From Thuidium tamariscinum (lineage: Eukaryota; Streptophyta; Bryopsida; Hypnales; Thuidiaceae): a DNA stretch of 64,000 nucleotides. The stretch covers positions 10,106,001 to 10,170,000 of the forward strand of contig OX344753.2 in NCBI GenBank assembly GCA_947034885.2, written 5' to 3'. The notes under the pieces are model-generated. The model was not told the origin of the DNA. It worked only from the letters and a program-made list of their open reading frames with translations, and did not search any database. The position numbers and the translations under genes are program-made. Positions 47,740 to 60,802 of the stretch are shown here, one piece after another; positions within the stretch are counted from its first letter, which is position 1, and each line of letters starts with the position of its first letter.

Positions 47740-48420
47740 TCAAAAGATCAATTTGCGTACATCTTGCAGAAGAGCGACGCATGAGAGAGCAAGTTTTCAT
47801 TTATGACATTCTTTAAGCCACTCGGAAGACCGTAAGTGAAGTCATGGACATGAACAAAGACAATGATGGAACAACAAAATAAGTGAGAGAGAGGATATGT
47901 GGAGAACTTACAAAGAGCCAGAGAAGTCTCTTTAAACGCAAAACACGCACCTGCGGATATGAAACAAATCCCATTCAAGAATGTCATGTAACGGCTGCAA
48001 GCAGGGAAATCGGTATCACAAGGGAGAAACTTGGCAGCTTAGGATGTTGCAAGGAATACTGCCAGGATGGCTTGCCGTAGAATAACCTTGCCGAAGTTCT
48101 TGGGATACTGGGGCTCTGTAAAGTCACTCGTGGAAAATGATTGGAAATCCTTGATTGGACACTCGATAGGATTACAGCATTCCTTGGAAAAGCTGTCACT
48201 TGGGCTGTGGCATGGGCTTGTAGCTGCAAGTCGAACAGAATGCACAACTGCTCAAATTCTCTCGGCGTAATGAGACCTCAGGAAAACTCCAACTACCCAG
48301 AGGAGTGTTGGAATCTGCGCTCAAGAAGTTCAGTCAAACAGGGGATAATTCTCTACAAGCTGCAGCTGCAAAGTCGAGACTAAAGAGTTGAGATATCAAG
48401 TGCAGTTATAACAGCGATCA
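47740..48420 (-). other. Possible small unrecognised gene
   Basis: Minus-strand frames look protein-like: one ending near 48,039 reads SDFTEPQYPKNFGKV then ILRQAILAVFLATS, and one near 47,910-47,990 reads MTFLNGICFISAGACFAFKE. Good splice signals occur nearby (acceptor CTGCTTGCAG at about 47,999, donor GTAAGTTC at about 47,905). I could not join them in phase, and I do not recognise the product. It might be a small organellar membrane protein, or the 3' untranslated part of the P5A ATPase transcript. Confidence 0.25.
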
Positions 48421-48902
48421 TTTGGTAGATGATGCGTGAAATTGAAAGTATTAGATATGGGCCTCAAGATACAACTTCCCTTTCCGAATGCATGCATGGG
48501 AAGATCAGCACTCAACTTCTGGCTAGCAGAATGAGAACAGCCCGAGCAGAGCTAGGCCCTTTGATTCTATTAAAAAAAAAAGATGCGCAAAAGAAGAACC
48601 ACTGATCACAATTTGAGTCAATAACAGTGCGAGCTACTCCCAAACAAAAGTGAGACTGATAGACCTGCAAAATGCCTCGTTGGATTAGAGAATTAGAGAA
48701 GTTTACACGGTTTTTTTTGTCAGTTCCAAGATGACTAGGAGTCATCACTTGCTAAAAAAATTGAACAAAATTTATTAAGTATACCACTGACGAGAACACT
48801 GAGGCACATTCCCGATGCGAAGAAACAATGAGGGCTGCAAAATGTAAGTGGGCGTCTAATCTCTTCAATTACCTGATAATCCACTATCACCTGTAACTAT
48901 AT

Positions 48903-51900
48903 CTACTGGATCTTTTTAGCACCTGAAGCCCTGGTAGGTCTTCGGCGTGGCCGAGATAAAGGCATCTTTGCGGGAAATAGCCATCGCAGAGAATGTTCCC
49001 AGATATAGCAACTGACCATCATTCCAAATGCCATCAAAAGAAGTTGATGCCCGAAGGGCTTTGGGAGAGGCACAAGCCTCAGCCAATCATTCAAACTGCG
49101 AAACACATCAGATGTAATGGCAGTGAAGAATATTGCTGCCGAGGTTAGAGCATAGTAGAAAGCCTTGTTCTCCCGAATACTTTGGTTGAAAGGATGACCG
49201 ATATAATTCACAGCAAAGGTGGCCACCTGTGACATCATCACTAGAAGTCAGTCCCAAAAAATAAAAGTTAACTTCTGCTTCTGTAAATAAAAGGCCATTG
49301 CACCTCAGTTTGACAGCTGTAATGAAATCAATATAGCTCGTGTCTGCAAATATGATAAAAGGAGCATTCAAACGATATTCTCTTAGGTGCATTACCAGAA
49401 AAATGATTCTTTAAAAGAATGTCACAAGCTCCTAAGACATACACACCACCTCTGTAAGCAACGGATTTTACCTGAATCATCATATTGGCCATATATGAGA
49501 CTGTGTTGACAAGATTGGGCGTGAACTCTGAGTCAGGCTCAACGCATTCTTCGGGCATGAAAGCCTGGGCACCCTTCACAGCTGTGATGAGAAATGATAT
49601 ATGTATAGCAAATTGACCAAGCAGCGAAAGAATGACATAAGGGCTGAATATGTTCGGATGTGGTCGTTGAGCTGACAAGGTGTCAAGAGGTCGAGCGTGG
49701 GAAATGAAGAGGAAAAAGGTTGCAGTGAACAGACCGCTAATCGTCGCCTGCATCATAAAGATGAAAAAATAGTAGCTGAGAGCAAGATCTTCAATGGATT
49801 TCTTAACATCAACTCGATAACAAAAAAAGCGTGTATAGAAAACAATTAGATTCAAATAAAAACTCAATATTAGGATTAAAAAAGACGAGCAGCTAAAAAA
49901 TGTAACCCAAGAGGATAATAATACTGACCTGCATGTCACCAAGCTTCACTCCATCCAGGTACATCACACTCAGAACATAAGCTGTTGCCAAGCAATTTAA
50001 ACCCAAAATCTTGAACATCTGCAAGGTTGTTACTAGTGTACTACGACCTTGGCGTATAATATCGGTAGTGGGCCGCACAGAAGAATGTTTTGCAGTGAAA
50101 GGAGCTGCCATAGAGGCATCTCCCAGCTTCACCACTGGAGCCCTTCCATCACCTTCCTCATTCATGTCGTCAATCAACTTCTTCAACTCCTTCCTCTTAA
50201 TTTCAGCAGGGGTGAGTTGTCGACCACTTGGTGACAGTCGATCTGCAGCGGAGAGGCCAGATTTCGAAGATTGTCCGCCTTCGATAGGTGTGACAGCGCC
50301 TTGAGAACCTGAAACCCCACCCTTCCGCCTTGGTTTGGCGTTCACAGCTGTATCCAGTACGATTTGCAATTAGAAAAAAGGAACTGGCTAAGACACATAC
50401 CAGATTGCTCCAGCTGGAACTTGAAAAAAGCCCTCAATTATATGGTCTGAAAAATCGTCACTGTAATTGCTGGAGCATCAATTACAATATTGAAAAACGT
50501 TACGAAGAGGGCATGCTGTTAATTACCTGGACTAGATGTCGTACCCGACGAATCTGTTGGAGAGGCAGTTGCTGATTCCTTTGAGGCTTTTGCCGGAGGA
50601 ATGGCGTTAAGAAGCGCCACCCCAGCATGAGCCTAGACAACAAGACAAGATTAATCAGTTAATCCTGGCCCAAACCTTGCCAAATTTTTCATGCATGTTT
50701 AGCATAATCACCAGAAGTTCATCAGATAGGCAACTCACCTGCTTCAGTGCTCCAACATCATTGGTACCATCACCACACATAAGAGTAGTGCGGCCCACAG
50801 CTTTCAATGTTGTTAATATTAACTCCTTCTGGTCAGGAGCCACCCTGGCAAATACCTGAAAGCGAGCACCACTTCTTAAGGTGATATTTACCCCGTCTCA
50901 AACCTACTTTTCACTTAAAAAGCTGTCTGGAACTCTATCATAAATTCAGAGCAATGATGTTTCACCCATGAATGAGGATACTGCTAATTGCAAATCTTGC
51001 GGACAATATGGTTTTAAGACCGTGAAATGATACTGACCTGAGTGAGAGGAACAACTATCTGCAGAGCATTGGTTCGCTGCAGCATACCAAGACCATCACC
51101 AGCAACACAAAAATCATGGACCTCTGCCACGTCCAAAACCTCATCTTTGCTGCAAGAAAAAGCACACTCACTCTCGTTACAGATTACTCAACAGGCAGAT
51201 GTCCATATGGATTTTCAATTTAGAATACTCTTACAATAAGCCCAACTAAATGAGAGGATGAAAATGCAACCGAACGTACTTGTACGGTAATTTAAGTTTT
51301 TCATCAGGTGAAAGCCAGTCGAACTGCCCAGCTAAATCACCAGATCGTTGTGTCAAAATTAACACAGGCCTAGTCACAATATGAACTTGAGCTGCCACAT
51401 GGCAAGCAGTTAACGCCTGATCGCCAGTAATCATCACCTGTCAAGCACAGCGAACACAAATTACTTTCAGGTACGCTAACCAAAACGATACGGACGAACA
51501 TTAGGCAAACACTAATGTAGATCTATTGGGTCTGCATTTAGTCTAAAGCTCAGAAGACTGCAACACCCCAACCATGTGTAGACATACGAATTTCATTAAT
51601 TCAATTAATGAGCCAAGTGCAGCAAACATACCAGTGTAATCATCACCTAGAAATCAGTCTAGGACAAGTCAATCGCTATTCCGTGAGCTAAGGGCACTGA
51701 CATCACTGCTGATGACCCAGGTATGCTTATTGACATCATTTCAGAAAACATAAGACAACGTCCATACAAGAATTCCTGATCAATAACATCAGAGGTGTAT
51801 ATACCAAATCATGAGAGGCCCCCTTGAGCTCCTTCAGAACGTCTGCAGAATCATTACGCAAAGGACATGCAAAAACCTGCATAACGCGGTACACACTTGA

Positions 51901-54900
51901 GCACCCAAGAGTGTTTACTCATGTTCAAATAACTGCAGCAAATTACCTTCTACCAGTCATTGAAAATTCAAAGAAAACTCTTTCCTAAGAATTCTCAATA
52001 ATGTAGAATAGATATTTGTACACACAGCGAATCCAGCAAACGTCAGATCAGTCTCCACAGTTTCACGATCCAAAGACCTGGCTTCACCAACCTGCAATTT
52101 CAACAGAAAATTAACATTACTCAAGAAACGCATAAGTAGGATCTGAACGCAATTATTGAATGAATCTAAAGTTCCAATATACATTTCTGATCCATTTGCA
52201 ATCGAGGCATGACAAAACGTTCGTATACAGAAGTCACAAAATTAAAATGTTGATCAACTGACCAAGACTATGAACTTACCGCCATGTCTGGAAGAATTTT
52301 GTATGCCAAAGCAAGTACACGAGCCCCTTGACGAGTATATTCCTTGTATGTTTCTACATAGTTCTCAGGGACATTGGCCAACCTCTCCTGTATTGTTTCT
52401 GGAGCACCCTGCAGAAGGAAGGAATCAATATCACAAACTAGCCAACCATATCGACCGACTTATAAATTACTCGAGCATTGCACGAGAGATGCTTCTGCAA
52501 AGGCATCACCAAGTACATCCCTGAAGAAATACTGCATTAGGTGTATACATTCATTTCGACAGAAACTTAGTACTGGGTGGTTTACGAATAAAAATAGAGT
52601 TGGCAAATACAAGTCGCAACAAGTCGCGCTGCCCGAGTGGCCGACTGACTAATGGTTACCTTAACGAGAGCCAGAAAAGTATCGTCGGTGCGAGCAACAA
52701 CAGCCATTCGCTTCAGATGCGATGCAAAATGATGCCGCTGAATTATTTGAACTGGCTGCCCTGCTCCCCTGCACAGCATGATGGCAAATACTTAGTTCGG
52801 CGATCATCTAAACGTGACGCGCACAATACTTCGTTCAAATAAAAGTATTTTCCATAACTGACCCTTCAGACAAGCTTGACTGGCAAATGCGCAAAAGCTT
52901 GAAGAATCCATCGTCAAATTCTGAGTGAGTTAAAGTTTGGAAAGAAACCAGAAGTAAAGCTGGACTTGCAATCCAACTAGAGGCTCTTCAAATTTCAGAT
53001 TTGTTTCGGTTAACCTCCCTTAAAACACAGGCTGGTTTTAGCCAAAATAAACTCCCTCTCCTTGATAAAACACGACATTCCCCTCAAACTAACAGAATTC
53101 CCAAAACAAGAGAAAGCTGGACTTATACCCAAACTTACTTGCGAGAAATGGCCTTCTCATCGGCAGTGTACATCCACTCTATTCCTTTCAGTGCTGCCTT
53201 CTCCAGCGGATCACCAACCTGTCGATGTTCCATGGCACGTCATACATCTAACAATGACCATCCTTTCGTAACTTTACTACAGACATTCATACTCAAATCA
53301 CGCCATCTCTTCGTGCCAGAGAGAAAAGGAAGGGAATCTTACAGTCTTGCCGTCAACAAAGACCAGGGCATGGCACGCAGCAAGAATCTGCATGGTTAAA
53401 GTTGCCAACTTGCTCGGCTCTGTTTCCAACTTTGAAGTCCCGTCAGCACCAACTACTCCTCGAAATTCCTGGTTGCAATCATATCAATCTAACGTTAGGC
53501 TCTGCAGCGGTACTGGTATAAAACCGCAACGACTCTAAAGCTGTGGTGCTCCTATGAAAAAGTTATATGCTTTTTTAATCTGATAACACAGCAAGATCAG
53601 AACAGCAGGAGAATGAACTTTACAGGTGGCCCCAAATATACGTCTATGCCTCATGACACGTGAATTACCATGTCATCACTGGTTAAAGTGCCAGTTTTGT
53701 CAAAGCAGCAGACATCCACCTGTCAACAACCCCGGCGTTAAAGTTTTGTCAGACAATACATAAAAATTCTTTGAAGTGGATTGTCTGAAGCTGTAATATT
53801 GCCCATCAGCCACGCAAAAATCATATATCAAACTTAAATATGGGAAGTAAAACATAAATTTCTAAGAGCTGCATGACGGATACAAAATGCAACAAGATGT
53901 TCTTCACACACTCTACAGAACAATAAAACTAAAAGTAAATATCGCGACGCCTATCAGAAAAGTCAATAAAACAAACCTTGCCACCGAATGGGATACGAAA
54001 TGGCTCTGTGCAATATATGCCTTTGCGCGCTAGTGCGATGAGAGAAGTGTTAACAGCAATGGAAAGCTCCATGGGCAGTTCCGGAGGAATAACGGAAGTG
54101 ATGATAAGAGAGCAGTTCAGTAACAGCTTATACTTGCTCCTTGTTGGATCTTCCAGACCCTACACAAACCAAGTATTGGCCATAATTGTTTAATAGCATG
54201 GCCACCATCTCTCAAGGGACTGCTACACAGGAAATAATAATAAATACAGCATCTTCAATGGATCATTCTGGACACCAATACTAGGTACACTTTTCTTAAA
54301 AAAATGTTCTCAAACTAAAATTTCACATGTCTTCTTTTTTCAGAGAGAAGGCAACGACCATATCGTCAGGATAATATCAAAACAACGATGATAGACTTCT
54401 TAAAGTATGAAACATGGAATCATTACCTTTTTCAGCACATAACCGGCAGCAATCAGGGCAAAAAACACCAGGAAGAGGATAAAAATTCCACTTTCCCAGT
54501 TATTTGCAGTCACCTGAAAACACAAGTATCTTCCAAGGTCAGAAACCTACAACTATTCAATTTATCCAATTCTGGGGAGAGGGGATAGGGAGGATAAACA
54601 TTGGAAACAGAAAGAAAAGGACAGATATGAAGTAATAAATCGTTCGATCATCAGGCATAATTCTGAAACGTAATTGACATATAAAGAACTCAGAATCATT
54701 GCTAGAGGGAATGTCATCAAGTCGGTGTAAGAATAAATGTGCCTGCAAAAATAAAATAAAAATAAAAGCGAATACTGGCAGGTCGGACAATGTAGTAAAT
54801 ATTTGTAAGAAACAAAAGTTTGAATAGATAGACAGTACCCGTTCTGTTGAGAAAAGAATAGTACGCATAAGTTTCCCTTGACTGGTCTCAAAGCCTGTTC

Positions 54901-57750
54901 TTAATACAATCGCTAAACAACCTCCATCAGGTGTCTTCAGAGTACAGGACTGCAGTCAATTAGCCAAGTGATGAATCAAAATGAGAAGCATCCCCCCCGT
55001 CAGATAAGATCTAGAAGAACTCATTCGATTTCTGGCAAGCCCAATTCAAATCTTGTTACAAAATTGACGTGAGCATTAGCTACCTTGTCAGGAGTGTGTT
55101 GCAGTATCTTGGTGCCCCCAAAGAGGACATGATTTTTATCCCGCCTTATTGATAATCTCTCGTCAGAATCTCGACCAACGACAGACCCCTGCAGACAAGA
55201 CAGGACTTTGATAATTACTCTTCGTGCTGAAATACACAATACACGTTCTCCTCAGATAGTGGCTATCCACAACAAATTGCTCCAATAGGATGCAGCTACA
55301 GCAGAACAACACCCTCCAAAATTTGTCTGCTACAAAACACGTAGGCATCGTAACCTACGCTCCTAATAGAAGTCAAGCCAAGACACGATACGTGACGTAG
55401 AAGAGGTTTTATTCATAGACAATTCAGTGCTTACTTTCCATTGTGGCGTAGACTCTCCAGTAAGCAGAGCTTCATTGGCGATTGCGCTTCCAGCAACAAG
55501 TAACATGTCTGCTGGAACAGTTCGCTCCTCGCTACCAACTCCAGTAGGTCGTCCAATTGAAACCACATCTCCAGGAATAAGATCCATCCCTGACATTTTC
55601 ACCCACCTGTGATAATCAGAGACTCCATTAGTTCAAATCAGGTCACTGACAGCAAGATTGAACTAGCACAATTGAGAAACCATAAAAAGAAAGCCACAAA
55701 ACTCTCGGATGAACTTACTTTCCACCACGATGGACCGTTAGAGTCTGGCTATCCACTCTAACTCTTCGCAGCTCAGACAAAGTTCGCAGCCTGCTCTTGA
55801 CAACGGTTGATTCAAAAAGAACAAGCATGAAGAGGGTGAAAACGCTGTAGAGCCAATAGTCGTCAAGGCACCATAGTCCAACGCAAAACACCTGCACAAC
55901 TCAAGACAAGCCTAATTATAGAAGTAATGAATGACAGTGAATCTTCTTTGGTGTCACCAAAATTAATCTATATGCCCTAAATGAGAACCTTACTTCTACG
56001 GCGTAAACAAAATAAGCTTTAAGCAGTACAGCTTCCTTATCTTCAAAGTCTATCTAATACATTTATCAGAGTTCACCACGGATGTGTTAAAAGCGTAGTG
56101 TACACCTCAGTAGCACACCTAACGCAGCCAAGGACTTTAAACCCCACTAGTTCAATAGATCTGTATTGTAAAACACTTGGTTTAACACCTACGGAACTAT
56201 TTGGATGCATTCAGACTAGAGCACAGAGGAGGATATATAGCACAGAGGAGATAGAGGATGGCATCCATACCTGGAAGACAAAAAATGGCTCCATGCAGTT
56301 CTCCTTCATTAGTTTTTGAAAATTTGGCTGTGGAAATTCAAACCTAAATACACAAACACAATGCAAAGTTAGGTTGACAAGCCTGCTCAATTTCAATTCT
56401 ATTTACTTCTCTTGATAATAATAACGCAACCAAGTTAAATTCTTGATTAATAACCCCACATAAAAGAAGCAAACGTCAGCCAACGAATATGCAAGATCTT
56501 TATGAGCTCCAGTCTCAAAAATTTGCACGCGAATAGGTTAAATGGAAAAAAAAATCTACTAGATATTGATCACTGGAATATAGCACAATGCAGCGCAAGA
56601 GGAGGCAGAGAAGATAGACAAGAAAACGTACATATTCTTCCCCCACTTTTCAGTTGCAGCCAATGCCTTTGCCTCACTGCCATGACCAGTGCTTTTGGTA
56701 TAAATTCCAAATGTTTCCTTTGTTGGATAATCCAGTTTACAGAACTTATTGAGCTCTTTGGAATAAGTGAAGCGTTGTTTCCTAAAGTCAAATCCGATTT
56801 CCTCAAAACCTGCAGGAAGGTAGTCGGAGACAAGCCCATAATCTCGACCCCCCGATCGCTTCTCAGCAACTATCTGCAACATGTAAGAAAATTTTTAAAT
56901 TGATGAGAATGAAGTGAAAACCCTCAAGTGATACAGAAACATCGGAACGCTCCTCTAACTTATCAATGCTTACTACATCATTGTCGTTCACAGATACAGA
57001 AAATCTAGTTTGACAATTTTCACTCTGCACGTTGTGAGCATCCGTAATTAGCTCATACAACTAACGAGGAGATTCACCATTAGCTCAAAGAACTGACCTT
57101 GCAACTCATGAACCCAATAGAACTAATGCACACTCAACTCAAAAGCACGATTCTCTAGCAAGACTTTAAATTTACCTTGACTACCAAAGACTTGCAATTG
57201 AATTATCAAAAGTCCGATTCTCTAGCAAGACTTAATTTCTTCAATCAATCGTAACAGTGCTCAAGATCGCCTAATCAGGAAACCTACAGTAAGGAGCTTA
57301 CCAATTTCCTCATTTGCAAGGGCACGACTTCCTTGCCCCCTGAGAATTTGGTAGGAGTGACCTTGCAAACATCCGCCTCGTGAATGTCGGTCACCTGTCA
57401 TTGATTCCAGGTACACAAAATCAAACCCTAATAACCTGAATTCACCTCAATTCTCAAAACCCTAAAAATAAAAAATTAAACTCTACACAGCCAATCCCTC
57501 GCACCTTGCTAGCCTGCGAGAAGCAACGAAAATCCACCGACCATGCGGAGAACAGGAACGTCAAGATGTGCAGAATGGCAATCGCGGCCAGCACAATCCC
57601 GGCATCCGTGGAGTCCAGCTTCGTAGCCACTCCGAGCAACCAAAACACGTAAGCGCCCAGGAAGGGCCAAATATCCAATCGCCATATGGTGGATCGCCAC
57701 TTGTAAAGCTCCACCTGTCGCACAATCTTTCCTTCCGCCGCCAACCCCAT
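48903..57750 (-). CDS. PDR2: P5A-type cation-transporting ATPase, MIA/PDR2 orthologue (24 exons)
   Basis: ER-membrane P5A ATPase (yeast Spf1 and human ATP13A1 are relatives, known to remove mis-inserted helices). Arabidopsis MIA/PDR2 acts in pollen and phosphate response. Exons: 57505-57750, 57302-57394, 56632-56873, 56271-56343, 55719-55891, 55435-55606, 55084-55188, 54839-54949, 54427-54513, 53977-54159, 53669-53719, 53343-53468, 53139-53218, 52660-52768, 52280-52408, 52026-52091, 51805-51876, 51280-51437, 51038-51149, 50739-50855, 50527-50632, 49929-50347, 49472-49747, 48903-49226. All join in phase with GT/AG, giving 1,209 residues (Arabidopsis about 1,179). Motifs: TGES 325-328, PPELP 459-463 (P5A type), DKTGT with phospho-acceptor D502, HFASHLKRM, and [11 protein letters not shown] 824-834. 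Only the Ser/Pro linker at about 850-925 differs much from Arabidopsis. The first in-frame ATG was taken. The gene looks intact. Confidence 0.96.
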
Positions 57751-58070
57751 CGCTGCCGGCGACCGTAACTTAGTCTCAGCCCTCTCCCCTGTTCCGAACG
57801 CCACCCCGAAGGTGTGTTTTATTATTAGGTCACGAAGTACTCTACAGCGTGTGCCAGTCCATAACCATGTATCCTCTGTGGCGATGGTGTTTTAGGGTTT
57901 CTGTGGAGCTTGCCGAGAGCTCGCAAGCTCTACCCTTCCTGCGAGGATCCTCTGCGTATCTCCTCCTTTGAATCGCAAAACGAAGGAGAAGACCGAAGTG
58001 AGCACCGCCTTGGTGGCCGCGTTCACACTGCTGGTTCTCCAAAATCAAAGTAAGTCACGTGGGTTTTCTT
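57751..58070 (-). promoter_or_regulatory. Probable 5' leader and promoter of the P5A ATPase gene
   Basis: Higher-GC sequence directly upstream of the start codon. It includes a CACGTG (G-box-like) hexamer near 58,055. An in-frame GTG lies 18 codons upstream of the ATG, but family alignment favours the ATG. Confidence 0.35.
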
Positions 58071-58344
58071 CTTCAAAGAAAGATGGAGTGATCAACTGAG
58101 TGTGCCCTGGGCCGGCCGGGGTGAACTGACCCCTCACTCGGCCACTTGGGAAAATACTGAAATTTCTTATTTTTCACTCATGATTAAATTTGCAAATTCT
58201 GATTAGCAATCAGAGGTCCCAAATTAGCTAGGAGAGGTGTGCTAGTAAATTAAATGAGCATAAAATAGGGGGCTTTTATTTTTACTTGCATACCTAGAAT
58301 GACTTGGTGTGGCCAAGTAAGGAGGCTAGTTCACCCGGGCCATA

Positions 58345-58970
58345 GCTATAGCCAAAATCCAAGAAAAAATAATTTTCTAATTTTTGGGAATCAAGAATAA
58401 CTCAAAAATCCATAACTTTCTCACCTAAGAACATCCCCATGCCTGCTCTTCAAAGGGCTCCAAATTGATTATATGGAGTGTTTGCCCTGTGAAACTGCCC
58501 CATGCCAGGCACTTCAAACCAAATATTTACCCAGCAAAAACTTCAAAGTAACAACCACACTCTATTGTTGTGTTTCTTCAACGTGGCTCACTAAATCTCG
58601 ATTTCCTCAATCTGGCACACTTTCACAGAATTTTCAGCCATTGGGAGCTTGGAGGCCCAACACTTGGCCTGACACCTTGCACTGGCTTAATAAAGGTAGT
58701 TTTTTTACTTGGGGGATGTGTTTAGTGAGTCTATTTGGAGTGTTGGCATGGGGCATGAAGCACTTTCACCAACCATGAACCCATGTCAAAACTCATTTAA
58801 CGCCCCTGTTTGAAGGCTGTGGCATGGGGATGCTCTAAAGTCGGAATGCCACAAAACAAAGCCCATCCATCCCTCCTCGTCAAGAGCTTTCCGAAGGTAC
58901 CAAGAACACAACTTGGGGATGTATAGTCTAAGAGATCTCAATGTGACAAACAAACAACTTGCCTTAACCC
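58345..58970. repeat. Dispersed repeat, copy 3, interrupted by a MITE
   Basis: The left part (58,345-58,428) and right part (58,836-58,970) together match the repeats at 8,810 and 44,150 (AACTCAAAAATCCATAACTT; GGAATGCCACAAAACAAAGC; TGACAAACAAACAACTTG). Confidence 0.65.
58429..58835. mobile_element. Tourist/PIF-Harbinger-like MITE, 407 bp
   Basis: Ends are GAACATCCCCATGCC and, inverted, GAGCATCCCCATGCC, with weaker similarity continuing inward (CTCTTCAAA / CCTTCAAAC). TAA flanks both sides (58,426-58,428 and 58,836-58,838). The related uninterrupted repeat at about 44,213 has exactly one three-base unit at this place, so the insertion and its 3-bp duplication are supported by comparison. Non-coding. 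Confidence 0.75.
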
Positions 58971-60802
58971 TTGAACATTGAGGCAAATGTTTTGTATGCA
59001 ACAAATGACAAAGAATCTTCTCTCGTAGGACAAAAGTGCAACTATTCATCCTCAATATTAAGGGTAGAAAGGAGAGATCTTCTTCAAGACTTTGACTTCC
59101 AATGAGTATATTTGGCTTATTCAAACAAAATGATGTCACACGATATCAAAATGCATGATTTTTACAACCACCAGTCCATCATTCAAGGACTAAAGTATAG
59201 ATAGTGAAAAGGTCAAATTTAGGTACATAATCCTAATTGTGCACTTGATATTAAAATTGATATTGGCAAAGTAAATTGAATTGAAAAGTATACTTCAATT
59301 CATTCTTAAAACCACTTATTAACACTATTATTTTGACATCCAATGAGAACATAATTTTTTTCAACCTTAAAAACAAAACAAAAGACTAAATGTGTTCCAT
59401 AAATGATTTTCAAAAAAATGTAAAATCAAATAATCAGCCTGTTCATCATAGAATCTAATGAATTATAGAAGGGCTACATCATTCTATAGCTAAGATGATT
59501 AAATCTAATTGTAATCCCTACAAAATTTGGCTTTGAATTGTTACCTATTTTCATTGTATAAGAGCTTCAATTTACTTTCAAATCATTTATTTATAGGACT
59601 TTTAAAATCCTAGCCTAGTAATTGTAAAGTGTCAAAAGAATACATTAGTAGGCAATATATAACACCCTCCTAACTTCCAAGGAGATTCAATAAAAAATTA
59701 AGCAACTCAACAATAAGAACAATCCTCAATTGTTTCTTTGGATGCCATTAGGCTTAGCTACCTCAACCTCCAACACTTATGGTATCTTTTCAAGAACAAA
59801 TTTTAGTAGAGACTACAAAAAAAATGGATAAATTACATCCATATATGTTGATAGGATTGTTTTCTCTTCATTCATGCATTAGAGTAATTCTCATTGCTTT
59901 GTGTTTTTTGTGCAAGGTTCACAATCAATTCAACTCTAGATAAAATTGCAAAATGAGGATTGTTTATCAAGATACTTCTCTATTTATTATTCTATATTAT
60001 ACTATCTCAAAAGCCTGAGATCTACATTCCTATTAAGGCAATTTCTTTTTTGGTAGTTTGTCATCATTTTGTACCAAAATAATGAGCTTTGCACCAAGCC
60101 TTTAGAAAATAATTAGTAAAATTTTGGATGAAATTGCCACAAAATTTCAAGTTAAAAAAAATCTTGAATGAAATCACCAAATTGTGGATGAAAATAGAAT
60201 TGTAGATATGTTATGTATGTTAATGTGTTATTTTCTATTCAATACGTCAATGAATGTTGAAATTAGGAGCTCCACTACAACATTTAATATCACCACTTTG
60301 GTGCTTCACAAGAAATGAAATTTAAAAAAAAAACTTGCATTGAGGATAAACAACTCATTGCATTCAAATGACCTATAGTAGACACCTATGAAATGACTCC
60401 ATCATAGGGGTTTTCAATATGTGAGATTTGGGCCACAATCAATGTGTTATATGATAAATTAGTAATGGAGTGATAAATGACCTTCTTATAAACTTCCAAC
60501 TTTTTAGCATAAAATTCATTGTAAGAATTGACCTTTAGGGACTTCCATGTTAAAAAATATTGTGACTGCATTAGAAGATGACAACCCATTACTAATTAAT
60601 CTCTATTTCCAATCAATAGGTTGTTTTCTTTCCATGAAGTTATGGTGTAGTTTCCAGAGCAATTGTGGCACATTATAATTGGTTGCAAGGCTCTTATAAA
60701 TGCAACTAGCCCTTGGTTGGTTTTGCAATCAGCCTATATCACCATTATAGGTAGAAGAGAATCTTATACTAAAAAATTCATAATAATTACAATTTGTGTA
60801 AT
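58971..60802. other. AT-rich spacer, nothing recognised
   Basis: No gene or repeat boundary recognised. A (TA/AT)-biased background with scattered short frames only. Confidence 0.45.

Noticed and set aside
52630-52660. GCCCGAGTGGCCGACTGACT resembling a tRNA D arm
   Set aside because: It sits in an intron edge of the P5A ATPase with no B box or T arm at the right distance.
57751-57804. An N-terminal extension of the P5A ATPase from an upstream GTG
   Set aside because: No ATG is in that stretch, and the Arabidopsis relative aligns from the ATG at 57,750.
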